NCBI GenBank assembly: GCA_934597345.1
Contig: CAKTRJ010000007.1
Span: 4,033 to 68,032 of the forward strand
DNA from: an uncultured Oscillospiraceae bacterium
GTDB taxonomy: Bacteria; Bacillota; Clostridia; Oscillospirales; Oscillospiraceae
Reading direction: 5' to 3'
DNA length: 64,000 bases
Below the pieces are notes generated by a model that was not told the origin of the DNA, ran no database searches, and saw only the letters and a program-made list of their open reading frames with translations. Shown here one piece after another: positions 1-8,748 of this stretch. The position numbers and the translations under genes are program-made. The first letter of the stretch is position 1. Each line of letters begins with the position of its first letter.

Positions 1-707
1 ACGGCTTTCCCGTCGGTACGCAAGGGATCATTGGCCTGGCTACCCCGCAGGGCGGCAAAGCCCTCCCCTTCGCCGAAGCCCACCGCCTTGACGGCGGGGA
101 TGGCGAACACATGGCGGGCGATCTCGCTCTCCACCGCGTCCCGCCAGTCAGGGCCGCCGATACCCGCCGGAAGGCCGGTGACGGCGCAGGCGATCTGTCC
201 GCCCACGCTGTCGCCCTCCGCCTTTGCTTCGGCGGCGCGGCGGTGCAGCGCCTCCTCGTCCACGATATGGGCAGAAATGGCAACACCACGAGCTGACAGC
301 GCCGTTTTTGCGATGCTGCCCGCCGCCACCAGCGGCGCGGTGAGCCGTCCGGAGAAGTGTCCGCCGCCCCGATAGTCCTGAAAGCCCTTAGCCTTTACAT
401 GGGCGGTATAATCCGCGTGGCCGGGCCGGGCCACCGTGCGCAGGGCATCATAATCGCCGCTGCGGACATCCCGGTTGGGGATCGCCATCACCAACGGCAT
501 GCCGGTGGTGTACCCCTGGAACACGCCGGAGAGAAACTGCACCTGATCTGTCTCCCGCCGGGCGGTGGACAGTTGGCCGTTGGGGCTTCGGCGCAGCAGC
601 TCCCGCTCCATTTGCAGCCTGTCCACCGGAAGGCCCGCCGGGACGTGCCGCAGCAGCACGCCCACCACGGGGCCGTGAGACTCCCCGAACAGCGTATAGT
701 CCAACAT
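1..707 (-). CDS. aroC: Chorismate synthase, 3' end cut by window edge
   Basis: Converts 5-enolpyruvylshikimate-3-phosphate to chorismate, the last common step of aromatic amino acid synthesis, using reduced FMN. About 235 residues are visible from the start. The N-terminus carries the family signature GESHGPVVG, followed by a Ser/Arg-rich active-site region and a conserved RGGGHFSGR segment. The start is fixed by GGAGG 8 bases upstream of ATG at 707. It lies 14 bases downstream of aroA and is the third gene of an aroB-aroA-aroC operon. The C-terminal third lies outside the window. Confidence 0.95.
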   Translation of the reverse strand, partial: MLDYTLFGESHGPVVGVLLRHVPAGLPVDRLQMERELLRRSPNGQLSTARRETDQVQFLSGVFQGYTTGMPLVMAIPNRDVRSGDYDALRTVARPGHADYTAHVKAKGFQDYRGGGHFSGRLTAPLVAAGSIAKTALSARGVAISAHIVDEEALHRRAAEAKAEGDSVGGQIACAVTGLPAGIGGPDWRDAVESEIARHVFAIPAVKAVGFGEGEGFAALRGSQANDPLRTDGKA

Positions 708-721
708 GATCTATCCTCCAC

Positions 722-1849
722 TTATTCCGTCAATTCTTCCGCTTTTCCACCCAAGGCGGCGTAATCCCGCCAGAACCCCTCATAGGACTTCGACACGCAG
801 TCTCCGCCCCGCAGCGTCACCGGCTCCGCGCAGAACAGCGCCCCGCAGGCGCACAGCATGGCGATGCGGTGGTCGCCGAAGGCGTCCACCGTCACGCCGC
901 CCCGCAGCGGCGTCCCCCCGGTGACGGTCAAACCGTCCGGCTGCTCCCGCACCTCCGCGCCCAGCGCCGACAGCACGGCAGCGGTGGTACGGAGCCGGTC
1001 GCTCTCCTTGCGGCGCAGGAACGCGCCGCCGGTAAATCGGGTGATCTGGGGCGTCATGGCCGCCAGCAGCGCCAGCGTCGGCAGCAGATCCGGCGTTTGC
1101 GATACGTCCGCCGTCTCCGGCAGACGCTGTAAGTAATCCACAATGGCCCGGTCGCTCTGGCGGCTCTCTGGCGAAAGCCCTTCTACCGTGATGCCGCCCC
1201 CTTGCAGGGCGTCGACCGTCAGCCACCAGCCCGCCGCCGACCAGTCCCCCTCGATGGGGTCGTCATCAGCCCGGAAGCTCTGGGGCGCGGGGATGCGCCA
1301 GCCGTCCGCCGTCTCCTCCGCGGTCACACCGTGGCGGCGCAGGGCGTCCAGCGTCATGTCCACATAGGGCCGGGACACCAGCGGCGTGGTCAGCACCAGC
1401 CGCGACGGCGCGTCCAGCAACGGCAGCGCCATCAAAAGGGCGCTGACGGTCTGGGAGGTCTCATCCCCCCGCAGGGCATACCGTCCCGGCGTCAGCGGCG
1501 CAGCGGCACGATAGCCCCGCTCCGTCCGCTCCACCGGATAGGGCGCGGACAGGGGCCGCTCCAGCAGCCGTGGAGTGCCCGCAAAGAGCGTGTCCCTCCG
1601 CCCCAGTGCCATGGCCAGCGGCAGCAGAAACCGCAGCGTAGCGCCGGAGTCGCCGCAGTCGATCAGCGGTGCGCCGCTTTCCAGCGCCCGTAACCCCGCC
1701 AGCGTATGCTTCACATCGTCGCCGGATACCCGCTCTGGAAGAGGCTGCCCCGCCAGAAAGCGGCAGATCAGCGCCCTGTGCCACGCGCTTTTGCTGGGCG
1801 GCGCGGTGACCGTGCCCGCCAGGCGGGCGGGGTACAGCCGCCGGGTCAT
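722..1849 (-). CDS. aroA: EPSP synthase (3-phosphoshikimate 1-carboxyvinyltransferase)
   Basis: Transfers enolpyruvate from PEP to shikimate-3-phosphate. The protein is 375 residues, shorter than the usual 420-440. It still has the expected landmarks in order: PPSKS near residue 17, CGDSGATLRF near 65, RRKESDRL near 280 and GDHRIAM near 325. Its ATG overlaps the end of aroB by 4 bases, which suggests translational coupling. The reduced length reflects shorter connecting segments, since both halves of the double-lobed fold are represented. Whether it is of the glyphosate-tolerant class cannot be told by eye. Confidence 0.93.
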   Translation of the reverse strand: MTRRLYPARLAGTVTAPPSKSAWHRALICRFLAGQPLPERVSGDDVKHTLAGLRALESGAPLIDCGDSGATLRFLLPLAMALGRRDTLFAGTPRLLERPLSAPYPVERTERGYRAAAPLTPGRYALRGDETSQTVSALLMALPLLDAPSRLVLTTPLVSRPYVDMTLDALRRHGVTAEETADGWRIPAPQSFRADDDPIEGDWSAAGWWLTVDALQGGGITVEGLSPESRQSDRAIVDYLQRLPETADVSQTPDLLPTLALLAAMTPQITRFTGGAFLRRKESDRLRTTAAVLSALGAEVREQPDGLTVTGGTPLRGGVTVDAFGDHRIAMLCACGALFCAEPVTLRGGDCVSKSYEGFWRDYAALGGKAEELTE

Positions 1850-2883
1850 CGTGCCGCCTCCAGCAGCGCGGCAAGATGTACGTCCTCCACACAGGCGTCG
1901 CCCGCCGCCCGCAGTAATACGGCGTGAAGAGTTTCCCCCTCCCGCTTCTTATCCTGTTTCATATAGCCCGCCAGCTCCTCCGCCGCCACCGGCAAAGACG
2001 CAGGCAGCCCCCAGCGCTCCAGCAGCGCCAGCAGACGGTGATAGGCCTCCGATACCGCGTCGCCCCGGCGCAGCTGCCAGCGCAGCATGGCCGCCATACC
2101 GGCGGCCACCGCCTCGCCGTGGGTATAGGCCCCGTAGCCGCCCGCCGCCTCATAGGCGTGACCGAAGGTGTGGCCGAAGTTCAGCAGGCGGCGTGCGCCG
2201 GTATCCCGCTCGTCGGCGGCCACCAGCGCCGCCTTTACCCGCAGGCATCGGGCGATGATGTCCGTCCATTCCGGCGCGTCGGTCTCCAGCAGTTCCAGCA
2301 GCGCGATGTCGCGGATGAAGCCGTATTTGATGACCTCCGCCATGCCGCTGCGCAGCTGGCGCTCCGGCAGCGTGGCAAGGCAGTCCGGATCCACGATCAC
2401 CAGCGACGGCTGGTAGAACGCCCCCAGCTGGTTCTTCCCCTCCGGAAGATCCACCGCCGTCTTGCCGCCCACGGCGCTGTCCACCTGGGCCAGCAGGGTG
2501 GTGGGAATCTGCACCAGCGGCATGCCCCGCTGATAGCAGGCGGCGGCAAAGCCCGCCAGATCGCCGGTAACGCCGCCGCCCAGCGCCAGCACGCCGTCGG
2601 CGCGGGTAAAGCCCCGCTGCGCCAGCTGGCGGCAAAGGGTGAGCCACGTCTCCGGCGTCTTGTGTTCCTCCCCCGCCGGGAAGGTCAGCAGCTCGCCGGT
2701 AAGGCCCGCGGCGCGCAGGTTGTCCAGCAGCGTGCCGCCGTACAGCGCCGCCACTGTATCGTCCGCCGCCACCGCCCAGCGGCGGCAGGGCAGCGCGGAC
2801 AGCAGCGCCCCGGTCTGCCGCAGCAGGCCGGGCTGGATATGAACACAGTAGCTGCCCGCAGGCAGCGGCACGGTCACGGTCAT
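1846..2883 (-). CDS. aroB: 3-Dehydroquinate synthase
   Basis: Cyclises DAHP to 3-dehydroquinate with NAD and a divalent metal, step two of the shikimate pathway. 345 residues from the ATG at 2883, chosen because GGAGG sits 7 bases upstream; an upstream in-frame start would add a basic tail that no homologue has. Visible motifs are GGGVTGDLAGF (nucleotide site), PTTLLAQVDSAVGGK, and the metal ligands in GMAEVIKYG, NFGHTFGHAYE and THGEAVAAGM. It is first in the aroBAC operon and overlaps aroA by 4 bases. Confidence 0.95.
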   Translation of the reverse strand: MTVTVPLPAGSYCVHIQPGLLRQTGALLSALPCRRWAVAADDTVAALYGGTLLDNLRAAGLTGELLTFPAGEEHKTPETWLTLCRQLAQRGFTRADGVLALGGGVTGDLAGFAAACYQRGMPLVQIPTTLLAQVDSAVGGKTAVDLPEGKNQLGAFYQPSLVIVDPDCLATLPERQLRSGMAEVIKYGFIRDIALLELLETDAPEWTDIIARCLRVKAALVAADERDTGARRLLNFGHTFGHAYEAAGGYGAYTHGEAVAAGMAAMLRWQLRRGDAVSEAYHRLLALLERWGLPASLPVAAEELAGYMKQDKKREGETLHAVLLRAAGDACVEDVHLAALLEAAR

Positions 2884-2912
2884 GGAGCGCCTCCGAAATT
2901 TATGTTTTCCCC

Positions 2913-2941
2913 ATTTTATCGCACTTTTCCGCCGTTGTAAA
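2913..2941 (-). promoter_or_regulatory. Sigma-A promoter of aroBAC
   Basis: Read on the minus strand: TTTACA (2936-2941), a 17-base spacer and TAAAAT (2913-2918), followed by a short leader to aroB. Confidence 0.6.
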
Positions 2942-3003
2942 GTATCGGTAAAGGCGCGGTGATTTTTTTGCCGCAAAAGCAAAATTGTATCCCCCCACCC
3001 GGC

Positions 3004-3032
3004 TTGCGGGCGGTTTTGGCGTCCCGTATAAT
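3004..3032 (+). promoter_or_regulatory. Sigma-A promoter of the methyltransferase/ABC importer operon
   Basis: TTGCGG (3004-3009), 17-base spacer, perfect TATAAT (3027-3032), 35 bases before the first ATG. It is divergent from the aroB promoter. Confidence 0.7.
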
Positions 3033-3067
3033 GATACCATCGAAAACATGAGCGGAGGTAACCGCAT

Positions 3068-3826
3068 ATGGCAGAGCTGCTTCACTCCATCGGACAATAC
3101 TGGACGCGCCGCGCCCCCTCCTATACGGACGTGATCAAGAAGAATCTGGCGGATGGCTGGGATCAGGTGTGGGCCGACGAGCTGATCTCCCACTTCCCCG
3201 ACGGCGGCGACCGCCCGCTGCGGGTGCTGGACATCGGCACCGGGCCGGGCTTTTACGCCATCATTCTGGCCCGCCGCGGCTATGAGGTCACCGCCGTGGA
3301 CTATTCCGAGGGTATGCTGCGGGAGGCAAGGCGCAACGCAGGCGCACTGGCGGACAAGATCCGCTTCGTCCGGATGGATGCCCAGAGGCTGGCCTTTGCC
3401 GACGGCAGCTTTGACGCCATCGTCACCCGCAACCTCACATGGAACCTGCCCGATCCGGCAGGCGCCTACCGGGAGTGGATGCGTGTGCTGCGGCCCGGCG
3501 GCGCGCTGGTGAACTTCGACGCCAACTGGTACGCCTACCTCTTCAACGAGGACAAGCAGCAGGAGTACCAGCGTGACCGGGCCAACGCCCGGCTGGCAGG
3601 CGTGGAGGATCACGAGGCCTACGCCGAGACCGACATGATGGAGGGCATCTCCCGGATGCTGCCCATGGGCCGCCTGCGCCGTCCCCAGTGGGACATGGAC
3701 ACCCTGAACGCGCTGGGCTTTTCCGCCGTGAACGCCGACACCTCCGTGGGCAAGCGGCTGTGGAACCCGGAGGAGAAGATCAACTACGCCTCGACCCCCG
3801 GCTTTATGGTCTGGGCCACGAAATAA
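3068..3826 (+). CDS. Class I SAM-dependent methyltransferase, first of two flanking an ABC importer
   Basis: 252 residues with a Rossmann SAM-binding fold: motif I DIGTGPGFYA near residue 57, the acidic loop VDYSEGM near 77, and RNLTW plus LRPGG near 120-145. The substrate is not recognisable from sequence. A paralogue at 8749-9483 shares the opening YWT-R-A pattern, VTRNLTW and NFDAN, so the two very likely act on related substrates. It starts an apparent single transcript with five importer genes, 13 bases ahead of the binding-protein gene. Start chosen by GGAGG 8 bases upstream. I infer a role in modifying the imported ligand or metal complex; this is not shown by the sequence. Confidence 0.85.
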   Translation: MAELLHSIGQYWTRRAPSYTDVIKKNLADGWDQVWADELISHFPDGGDRPLRVLDIGTGPGFYAIILARRGYEVTAVDYSEGMLREARRNAGALADKIRFVRMDAQRLAFADGSFDAIVTRNLTWNLPDPAGAYREWMRVLRPGGALVNFDANWYAYLFNEDKQQEYQRDRANARLAGVEDHEAYAETDMMEGISRMLPMGRLRRPQWDMDTLNALGFSAVNADTSVGKRLWNPEEKINYASTPGFMVWATK

Positions 3827-3839
3827 AGAGGAACTGCTT

Positions 3840-5366
3840 ATGAAAAAACGACTGACCGCGCTGGCGCTGGCGGCGCTGATGCTGCTGGGGCTTGCCGCCT
3901 GCGGCACGGCACCCGATAACGACGCCGGAAATGAGCAGAAGATCCTGCGGCTGGCGGCAAGCTTCGCCTATCCCAGTTTGGACGCCCACAAGGAGTATTA
4001 CGGCTGGTACACCTCCAACTACGGCATCACGGAGACGCTGTTCCGCATCGACGACAACAGCGCCATTCAGCCGCTGCTGGCCGAAAAGGCTGAAGCCAGC
4101 GAGGATGGCCTGACGTGGACGGTAACGCTGAAGGACGGCGTCCGCTTCTCCAACGGCAGCGCCGTGACGGCGGAGATGGCGGTACGCAACCTTCAGCGGG
4201 CGGCGGAGGTCAACAGCCGCTTCGCCTATCTGGCGGAATACGACATGGCCGCCATGGACGAGCGGACGCTGACCATCACCACGCCGGAGGTCTATCCCAC
4301 CATGCTCAACGAGCTGGCAAGCCCTGAGCTGGCCATCATGGATCTGGACGGCTCCGCCGATCTGGACAATGCCCCCGTGTCTACCGGCCCCTTCGTCATC
4401 AAGTCCTTCCAGCCGGAGGGCACCGTGGAGGTCACCCGGAACGAAAGCTACTGGGGCGGCGAAGTGAAGCTGGACGGCGCGGTCTTCTACTACATGCAGG
4501 AGGACGAGCCAAAGCTGATGGCCATGCAGAACGGCGAGATCGACGCCTATACCAGCGTCACCGCCGCGGCGCGGGAGATCTTTCTGTCCGACCCCGACAC
4601 CTATCAGCTGACGGACATCCCCGCCACCCGGTTACAGTTCTACATCCTCAATGAGGCCACCATGGACGACGCCGTCCGGGCCGCCGTGAATCTGGCGGTG
4701 GACTGCGAGGCCATGGCCGCGTATCTGGGCGGCACCGTCTCCCCCGCCGCAGGACCCTTCAGCACCTCCGCCGCCTACGGCAAGGTGACGAAGCCCGCGC
4801 CGGATGCGGAGAAGGCCAGAGCCCTGCTGGAGCAGGACGGCTATACCATGAACGACGACGGGCTCTATGAAAAGGACGGCCAGCCCCTGACGCTGACGGT
4901 GGCCTATTACGCCGCCCGGTCTCTTGACAGCATCGCCCTGCTGATGCAGGAGCAGCTGAAGGCCATCGGCATCACCGTCACCTTCAACTGTCAGGAGGAT
5001 CCTGACGCCACCTATATCGCCAACCGGGACTTTGACATCGCCCTGTACTGCATGATTGCTGACAAGAACGGCGACCCCTACTACTTCATTGACAGCACCC
5101 TGCGCAAGGGCGGCTACTTCGATGTAGGCGGCTTTGACAGCGCAGAGTGCCAGCAGCTGATCCAGCAGCTCCGGTACGAGACCGACGAGGCGCAGCGCGC
5201 CGCGCTGGCCAACCGGATCGTGCAGTTGGCCATCGACGACAACGCCTTCGGCTATGTGGGGCTGTTCAACAAGACCACAGTCATGCGCAAGGGCGTCAGC
5301 CATATCTCGGAAAACTGCCCCTTTGACTTTTATTACATCAACGCCGCCACCGATATCACGGCGTAA
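3840..5366 (+). CDS. Nickel/peptide-type ABC importer solute-binding lipoprotein
   Basis: 508 residues. A lipoprotein signal peptide ends in LGLAACG (lipobox Cys near residue 21), so it is anchored on the outer face of the membrane. The rest reads as an SBP family 5 (NikA/OppA-type) protein: LTWTVTLKDGVRFSNG, STGPFVIKSF and NESYWGG are typical. Family members bind peptides, nickel or metallophore complexes. The absence of a clear peptide-binding signature and the adjoining methyltransferases leave the ligand open. It is followed by an intercistronic hairpin before the permease genes. Confidence 0.88.
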   Translation: MKKRLTALALAALMLLGLAACGTAPDNDAGNEQKILRLAASFAYPSLDAHKEYYGWYTSNYGITETLFRIDDNSAIQPLLAEKAEASEDGLTWTVTLKDGVRFSNGSAVTAEMAVRNLQRAAEVNSRFAYLAEYDMAAMDERTLTITTPEVYPTMLNELASPELAIMDLDGSADLDNAPVSTGPFVIKSFQPEGTVEVTRNESYWGGEVKLDGAVFYYMQEDEPKLMAMQNGEIDAYTSVTAAAREIFLSDPDTYQLTDIPATRLQFYILNEATMDDAVRAAVNLAVDCEAMAAYLGGTVSPAAGPFSTSAAYGKVTKPAPDAEKARALLEQDGYTMNDDGLYEKDGQPLTLTVAYYAARSLDSIALLMQEQLKAIGITVTFNCQEDPDATYIANRDFDIALYCMIADKNGDPYYFIDSTLRKGGYFDVGGFDSAECQQLIQQLRYETDEAQRAALANRIVQLAIDDNAFGYVGLFNKTTVMRKGVSHISENCPFDFYYINAATDITA

Positions 5367-5383
5367 CGATCCCACAAGTGGTA

Positions 5384-5417
5384 CAGGGTGGACGCCGCCT
5401 CCCCGGCGTCCACCCTG
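5384..5417 (+). other. Intercistronic 14-bp GC-rich hairpin
   Basis: Perfect inverted repeat CAGGGTGGACGCCG (5384-5397) and its complement (5404-5417) around a 6-base loop, with no T-run after it. It lies between the binding-protein gene and the first permease gene. This placement fits a 3'-end stabilising or attenuating hairpin that raises binding-protein output over permeases. Confidence 0.7.
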
Positions 5418-5441
5418 CGCTTGCAGCGTGAGGGAGAACCT

Positions 5442-6380
5442 ATGAAACGAACCATTGGAAAACGGCTGGCACATCTGGCGGTCGTCATATTGGGCGTCAG
5501 CTTTCTGACGTTCCTGCTGATGTACATATCGCCCGGCGACCCTGCCCAGAAGAAGCTGACGGCGCAGGGCGTCGCCGTTTCTCAGGAGGTGCTGGAGGCC
5601 ACCCGTCAGGAGATGGGGCTGGACCGGCCCTTTCTGACCCAGTACGGCGACTGGCTGGGGTCGGCCCTGCGGGGCGATCTGGGCGTCTCCTATAAGGACG
5701 GCCTGCCGGTCAGCGGCAAGCTGGCCGGAGCCATGGGCCGCACCTTCGTGCTGGCCCTGACCAGCCTTGCGCTGGCGCTGCTGGTCTCGCTGCCGCTGGC
5801 GGTGTGGACGGCGGTGCGCCAGGGCGGCATTGCTGATCACGCGGTGCGGTTTTTCAGCTTTATCGGCAATTCGCTGCCCAACTTCCTGCTGTCGGTGCTG
5901 CTGATGTATTTCTTCTGCATCCGGCTGAAGCTGCTGCCGGTGATCGCCAACGGCAGCGTCAGAGGATTGCTGCTGCCCTGCCTTGCGCTGACCATCCCCC
6001 TGTGCAGCCGGTTTACCCGGCAGTTCCGGGCGGAGCTTCTGGAGCAGCTGGGGCAGGAGTATGTGCTGGGCGCCCGGACCCGGGGTGTGCGCTGGCGCGA
6101 TATCCTGCTGCACGACGTGCTGCGCAACGCCGCGCCTGCCATGGTCACCATCACGGCGCTGTCCATCGGAACGCTGCTGGGCGGCAGCGTGGTGATCGAG
6201 ACCATTTTCAGCTGGCCGGGACTGGGCAAGCTGGCCATGGATGCCATCAGCGACCGGGACTATCCCGTGATACAGGGCTTTGTGCTGTTTACCGCCACGG
6301 TCTATGTGGCGGCGAACCTGCTGAGCGACCTCTGCTGTGGCTGGGTCGATCCCCGCGTCAGAGAGGAGGCGCGGCCATGA
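5442..6380 (+). CDS. ABC importer permease, NikB/OppB type
   Basis: 312 residues from ATG 5442 (GGGAG upstream); an upstream in-frame start inside the hairpin is rejected. Membrane segments lie near residues 10-30 and in the 100-290 region. The cytoplasmic coupling loop EYVLGARTRGVRWRDILLHD is the EAA-type motif that docks the ATPases. The C-terminus is the conserved VDPRVR. It overlaps the next permease by the ATGA arrangement. Confidence 0.9.
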   Translation: MKRTIGKRLAHLAVVILGVSFLTFLLMYISPGDPAQKKLTAQGVAVSQEVLEATRQEMGLDRPFLTQYGDWLGSALRGDLGVSYKDGLPVSGKLAGAMGRTFVLALTSLALALLVSLPLAVWTAVRQGGIADHAVRFFSFIGNSLPNFLLSVLLMYFFCIRLKLLPVIANGSVRGLLLPCLALTIPLCSRFTRQFRAELLEQLGQEYVLGARTRGVRWRDILLHDVLRNAAPAMVTITALSIGTLLGGSVVIETIFSWPGLGKLAMDAISDRDYPVIQGFVLFTATVYVAANLLSDLCCGWVDPRVREEARP

Positions 6381-7195
6381 TGAGAGAACGGAAGCGCCGC
6401 AGGATGCTGGTGCTGCTGGCACTGGTGCTGGCGCTGGCGGCGTTCAGTCTGGCGGCCCCGCTGCTGACGCCCAACGATCCCACCGCCACCAATGCCGCCC
6501 ATATCAACGAAGGCCCCAGCGCGGCCTTCCCGCTGGGCACCGACCGGTACGGGCGCTGCGTCTGCTCCCGCGTGATGATGGGCGGGCGCACCACCATTTT
6601 CTCCGCCGTGGCGCTGGTGGCCGTCACCTTTGCCGCCGGCACGGCGCTGGGCCTGCTGGCAGGCTACTACGGCGGCGTGCTGGACACGCTGGTGATGCGC
6701 CTTGCCGACATCATGCTGGCGTTTCCCCAGATGGTGCTGGCCATTGCCGTGGCCGGTATTCTGGGCGGTGGCATGGGCAACGCCATGCTGGCCATGGGCG
6801 TGACCGCCTGGACGCTGTACGCCCGGCTGGCCCGGGCGCAGGCCATGGCGCTGAAAAACGCCCCCTACGTCTGCGCCGCACAGCTGAGCGGCTGCGGTGA
6901 CGGGACGATCCTGCTGAAATACCTGCTGCCCAACATGATCGGCACCATGGCGGTCAACGCCGCCACGCAGCTGGGCGTTATGATGGTGGGCATCGCGGGA
7001 TTGTCCTTTCTGGGCATCGGCGTGCAGGAGCCCTATGCCGAATGGGGCAGCATGATCAATCAGGGCCGGGCCTATATCCAGCTGAACCCGTGGCCGGTGC
7101 TGGCCCCGGCGGCCGCCACGGTGGTGACGGTAATGCTGTTCAACTATCTGGGCGACAGCGTCCGGGACTATGCGGCGGTGGAGGAACGGAAATGA
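6377..7195 (+). CDS. ABC importer permease, NikC/OppC type
   Basis: 272 residues from ATG 6377, which overlaps the stop of the preceding permease. It has an N-terminal membrane segment, the OppC-family LGTDRYGRC element near residue 55, several further membrane segments, and a coupling loop around YVCAAQLSGCGDGTILLKYL. It pairs with the preceding permease to form the channel. The reading frame is open further upstream, but that extension would overlap the permease gene. Confidence 0.9.
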   Translation: MMRERKRRRMLVLLALVLALAAFSLAAPLLTPNDPTATNAAHINEGPSAAFPLGTDRYGRCVCSRVMMGGRTTIFSAVALVAVTFAAGTALGLLAGYYGGVLDTLVMRLADIMLAFPQMVLAIAVAGILGGGMGNAMLAMGVTAWTLYARLARAQAMALKNAPYVCAAQLSGCGDGTILLKYLLPNMIGTMAVNAATQLGVMMVGIAGLSFLGIGVQEPYAEWGSMINQGRAYIQLNPWPVLAPAAATVVTVMLFNYLGDSVRDYAAVEERK

Positions 7196-7995
7196 CGGAA
7201 ATGCAGTCTCTTTTGCAGGTCAGCGGCCTGTGCGCCGGGTACAGCCGGGGTGATGTGCTGCGGGACGTCTCCTTCACCCTCCGCAAGGGTGAGATCCTGT
7301 GCGTGGTGGGCGAGAGCGGCTGCGGCAAAAGCACGCTGCTGAAAGCCCTGATGGGCGCGGACGACGCCGTACACATCACCGGCGGAACGGTCACGCTGGA
7401 GGGCCGTGAGCTGACAGCCCTCAGCCGCCGGGAGCGGCAGCGCCTCTGCCGCGACCGGATGGGCATGATCTTTCAGAACCCCGGCGCGTCCTTCGACCCC
7501 ATCCGCACCTACGGGGCGCAGTTCCGGGACACGCTGAAGGGTCACGGAAAATTCCGGAAGGAGCGGTTCGCCGCCGACGCGGCGGCGGCCTTTGACAGGC
7601 TGGGACTGACAGACAGCGGCCGCATACTGGCCAGCCGCCCCTATGAGCTGAGCGGCGGCATGAACCAGCGGGCCGCCATGGCGCTGGCCCTGCTGCTGGA
7701 GCAGGACATCCTGCTGGCGGACGAGCCTACCAGCGCGCTGGACGCGGTGATACAATTGCAGGCGGCGCGGCAGCTGAAGCAGCTGAGCCGCACAGAGGGC
7801 ATCGCCCAGCTCGTGGTGACCCACGATCTGGCGCTGGCGCGGTTTCTGGCCGGCCGCATCGCCGTGCTGTACGAGGGCCGCTTTGTGGAATACGGCGACA
7901 CGGAGACCGTGCTGCATGCCCCCGGCCATCCCTATACGAAAAAGCTGCTCCAGGCCGTACCCCGGCTGGAGCGCGGCGAAGGAGCGTGTCCATGA
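7192..7995 (+). CDS. ABC importer ATPase 1, NikD/DppD type
   Basis: 267 residues from ATG 7192, overlapping the preceding stop by ATGA. Walker A GESGCGKST near residue 39, Q-loop IFQNPG, signature LSGGMNQR, Walker B ILLADEPTSALD and the switch His in VVTHD are all intact. The C-terminus has the GHPYTKKLL tail typical of oligopeptide/nickel transporter ATPases. It powers the importer as one half of a heterodimer with the next gene product. Confidence 0.92.
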   Translation: MTEMQSLLQVSGLCAGYSRGDVLRDVSFTLRKGEILCVVGESGCGKSTLLKALMGADDAVHITGGTVTLEGRELTALSRRERQRLCRDRMGMIFQNPGASFDPIRTYGAQFRDTLKGHGKFRKERFAADAAAAFDRLGLTDSGRILASRPYELSGGMNQRAAMALALLLEQDILLADEPTSALDAVIQLQAARQLKQLSRTEGIAQLVVTHDLALARFLAGRIAVLYEGRFVEYGDTETVLHAPGHPYTKKLLQAVPRLERGEGACP

Positions 7996-8735
7996 GCGTA
8001 TTGGAGATAAGCGCACTCAACAAGCGCTACGGTACGGTGCAGGCGGTAAAGGATATCTCCTTCACGCTGGAGTCCGGTGACATTCTGGGCATCGTGGGCG
8101 AAAGCGGCTGCGGAAAAACCACCCTGCTGCGGCTCATCAGCGGACTGGAAGCCGCCGACAGCGGACAGGTGCTGCTGCACGGCAGGCCCCTGACCGTAAA
8201 GCGCAGCAAGGCCGACTATCGCGCCATGCAGATGATCTTTCAGGACACCGCCGGTTCCTTCCACCCCCGGCGGCGGATCGCCGACACCATACAGGACAGC
8301 GTCCGGAGTCTGCTGGGACGGGACAGCCGCGCCGACATTCCGGCGCTGTGCGCCATGGTGGGCCTTGCGCCGGAGCTGGCCCAGCGGTACCCCCGTGACC
8401 TCAGCGGCGGCCAGTGTCAGCGCTTTGCCATCGCGCGGGCCATGGCCGCCGGGCCGGAGCTTTTGCTGTGCGATGAGATCACCAGTGCGCTGGACGCCGC
8501 CACACAGGCCCGGATACTGGCGCTGATCCGGACACTGTGCCGGGAAAACCACATGGCCACCGTGTTCGTCTCACACGATCTGGCGGTGGTGGGCAGCCTG
8601 TGCGGCCGGGTGCTGGTGATGAAGGACGGCCATATGGTGGAGGAAGGCAGCACGGCGCAGATCATTCAAGCGCCAAAGGAAGCATATACACAGCGGCTCA
8701 TCGCCTCGGTCATGGAACTGCGGCAGCCGCAATAA
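7992..8735 (+). CDS. ABC importer ATPase 2, NikE/DppF type
   Basis: 247 residues. ATG 7992 overlaps the previous stop and is preferred to a GTG 6 bases upstream because the GGAG spacing fits it. Walker A GESGCGKTT, signature LSGGQCQRF, Walker B LLCDEITSALD and VSHDLAVV are intact. It is the second ATPase of the importer. The second methyltransferase gene starts 13 bases after its stop. Confidence 0.92.
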   Translation: MSVLEISALNKRYGTVQAVKDISFTLESGDILGIVGESGCGKTTLLRLISGLEAADSGQVLLHGRPLTVKRSKADYRAMQMIFQDTAGSFHPRRRIADTIQDSVRSLLGRDSRADIPALCAMVGLAPELAQRYPRDLSGGQCQRFAIARAMAAGPELLLCDEITSALDAATQARILALIRTLCRENHMATVFVSHDLAVVGSLCGRVLVMKDGHMVEEGSTAQIIQAPKEAYTQRLIASVMELRQPQ

Positions 8736-8748
8736 GCGAGGTTTTATC

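Noticed and set aside
4632..6422. 596-residue open frame antisense to the importer genes
   Set aside because: Shadow of GC-rich coding DNA on the opposite strand; low-complexity composition (Gln/Gly/His/Arg-rich), no ribosome site, and the plus-strand genes are unambiguous.
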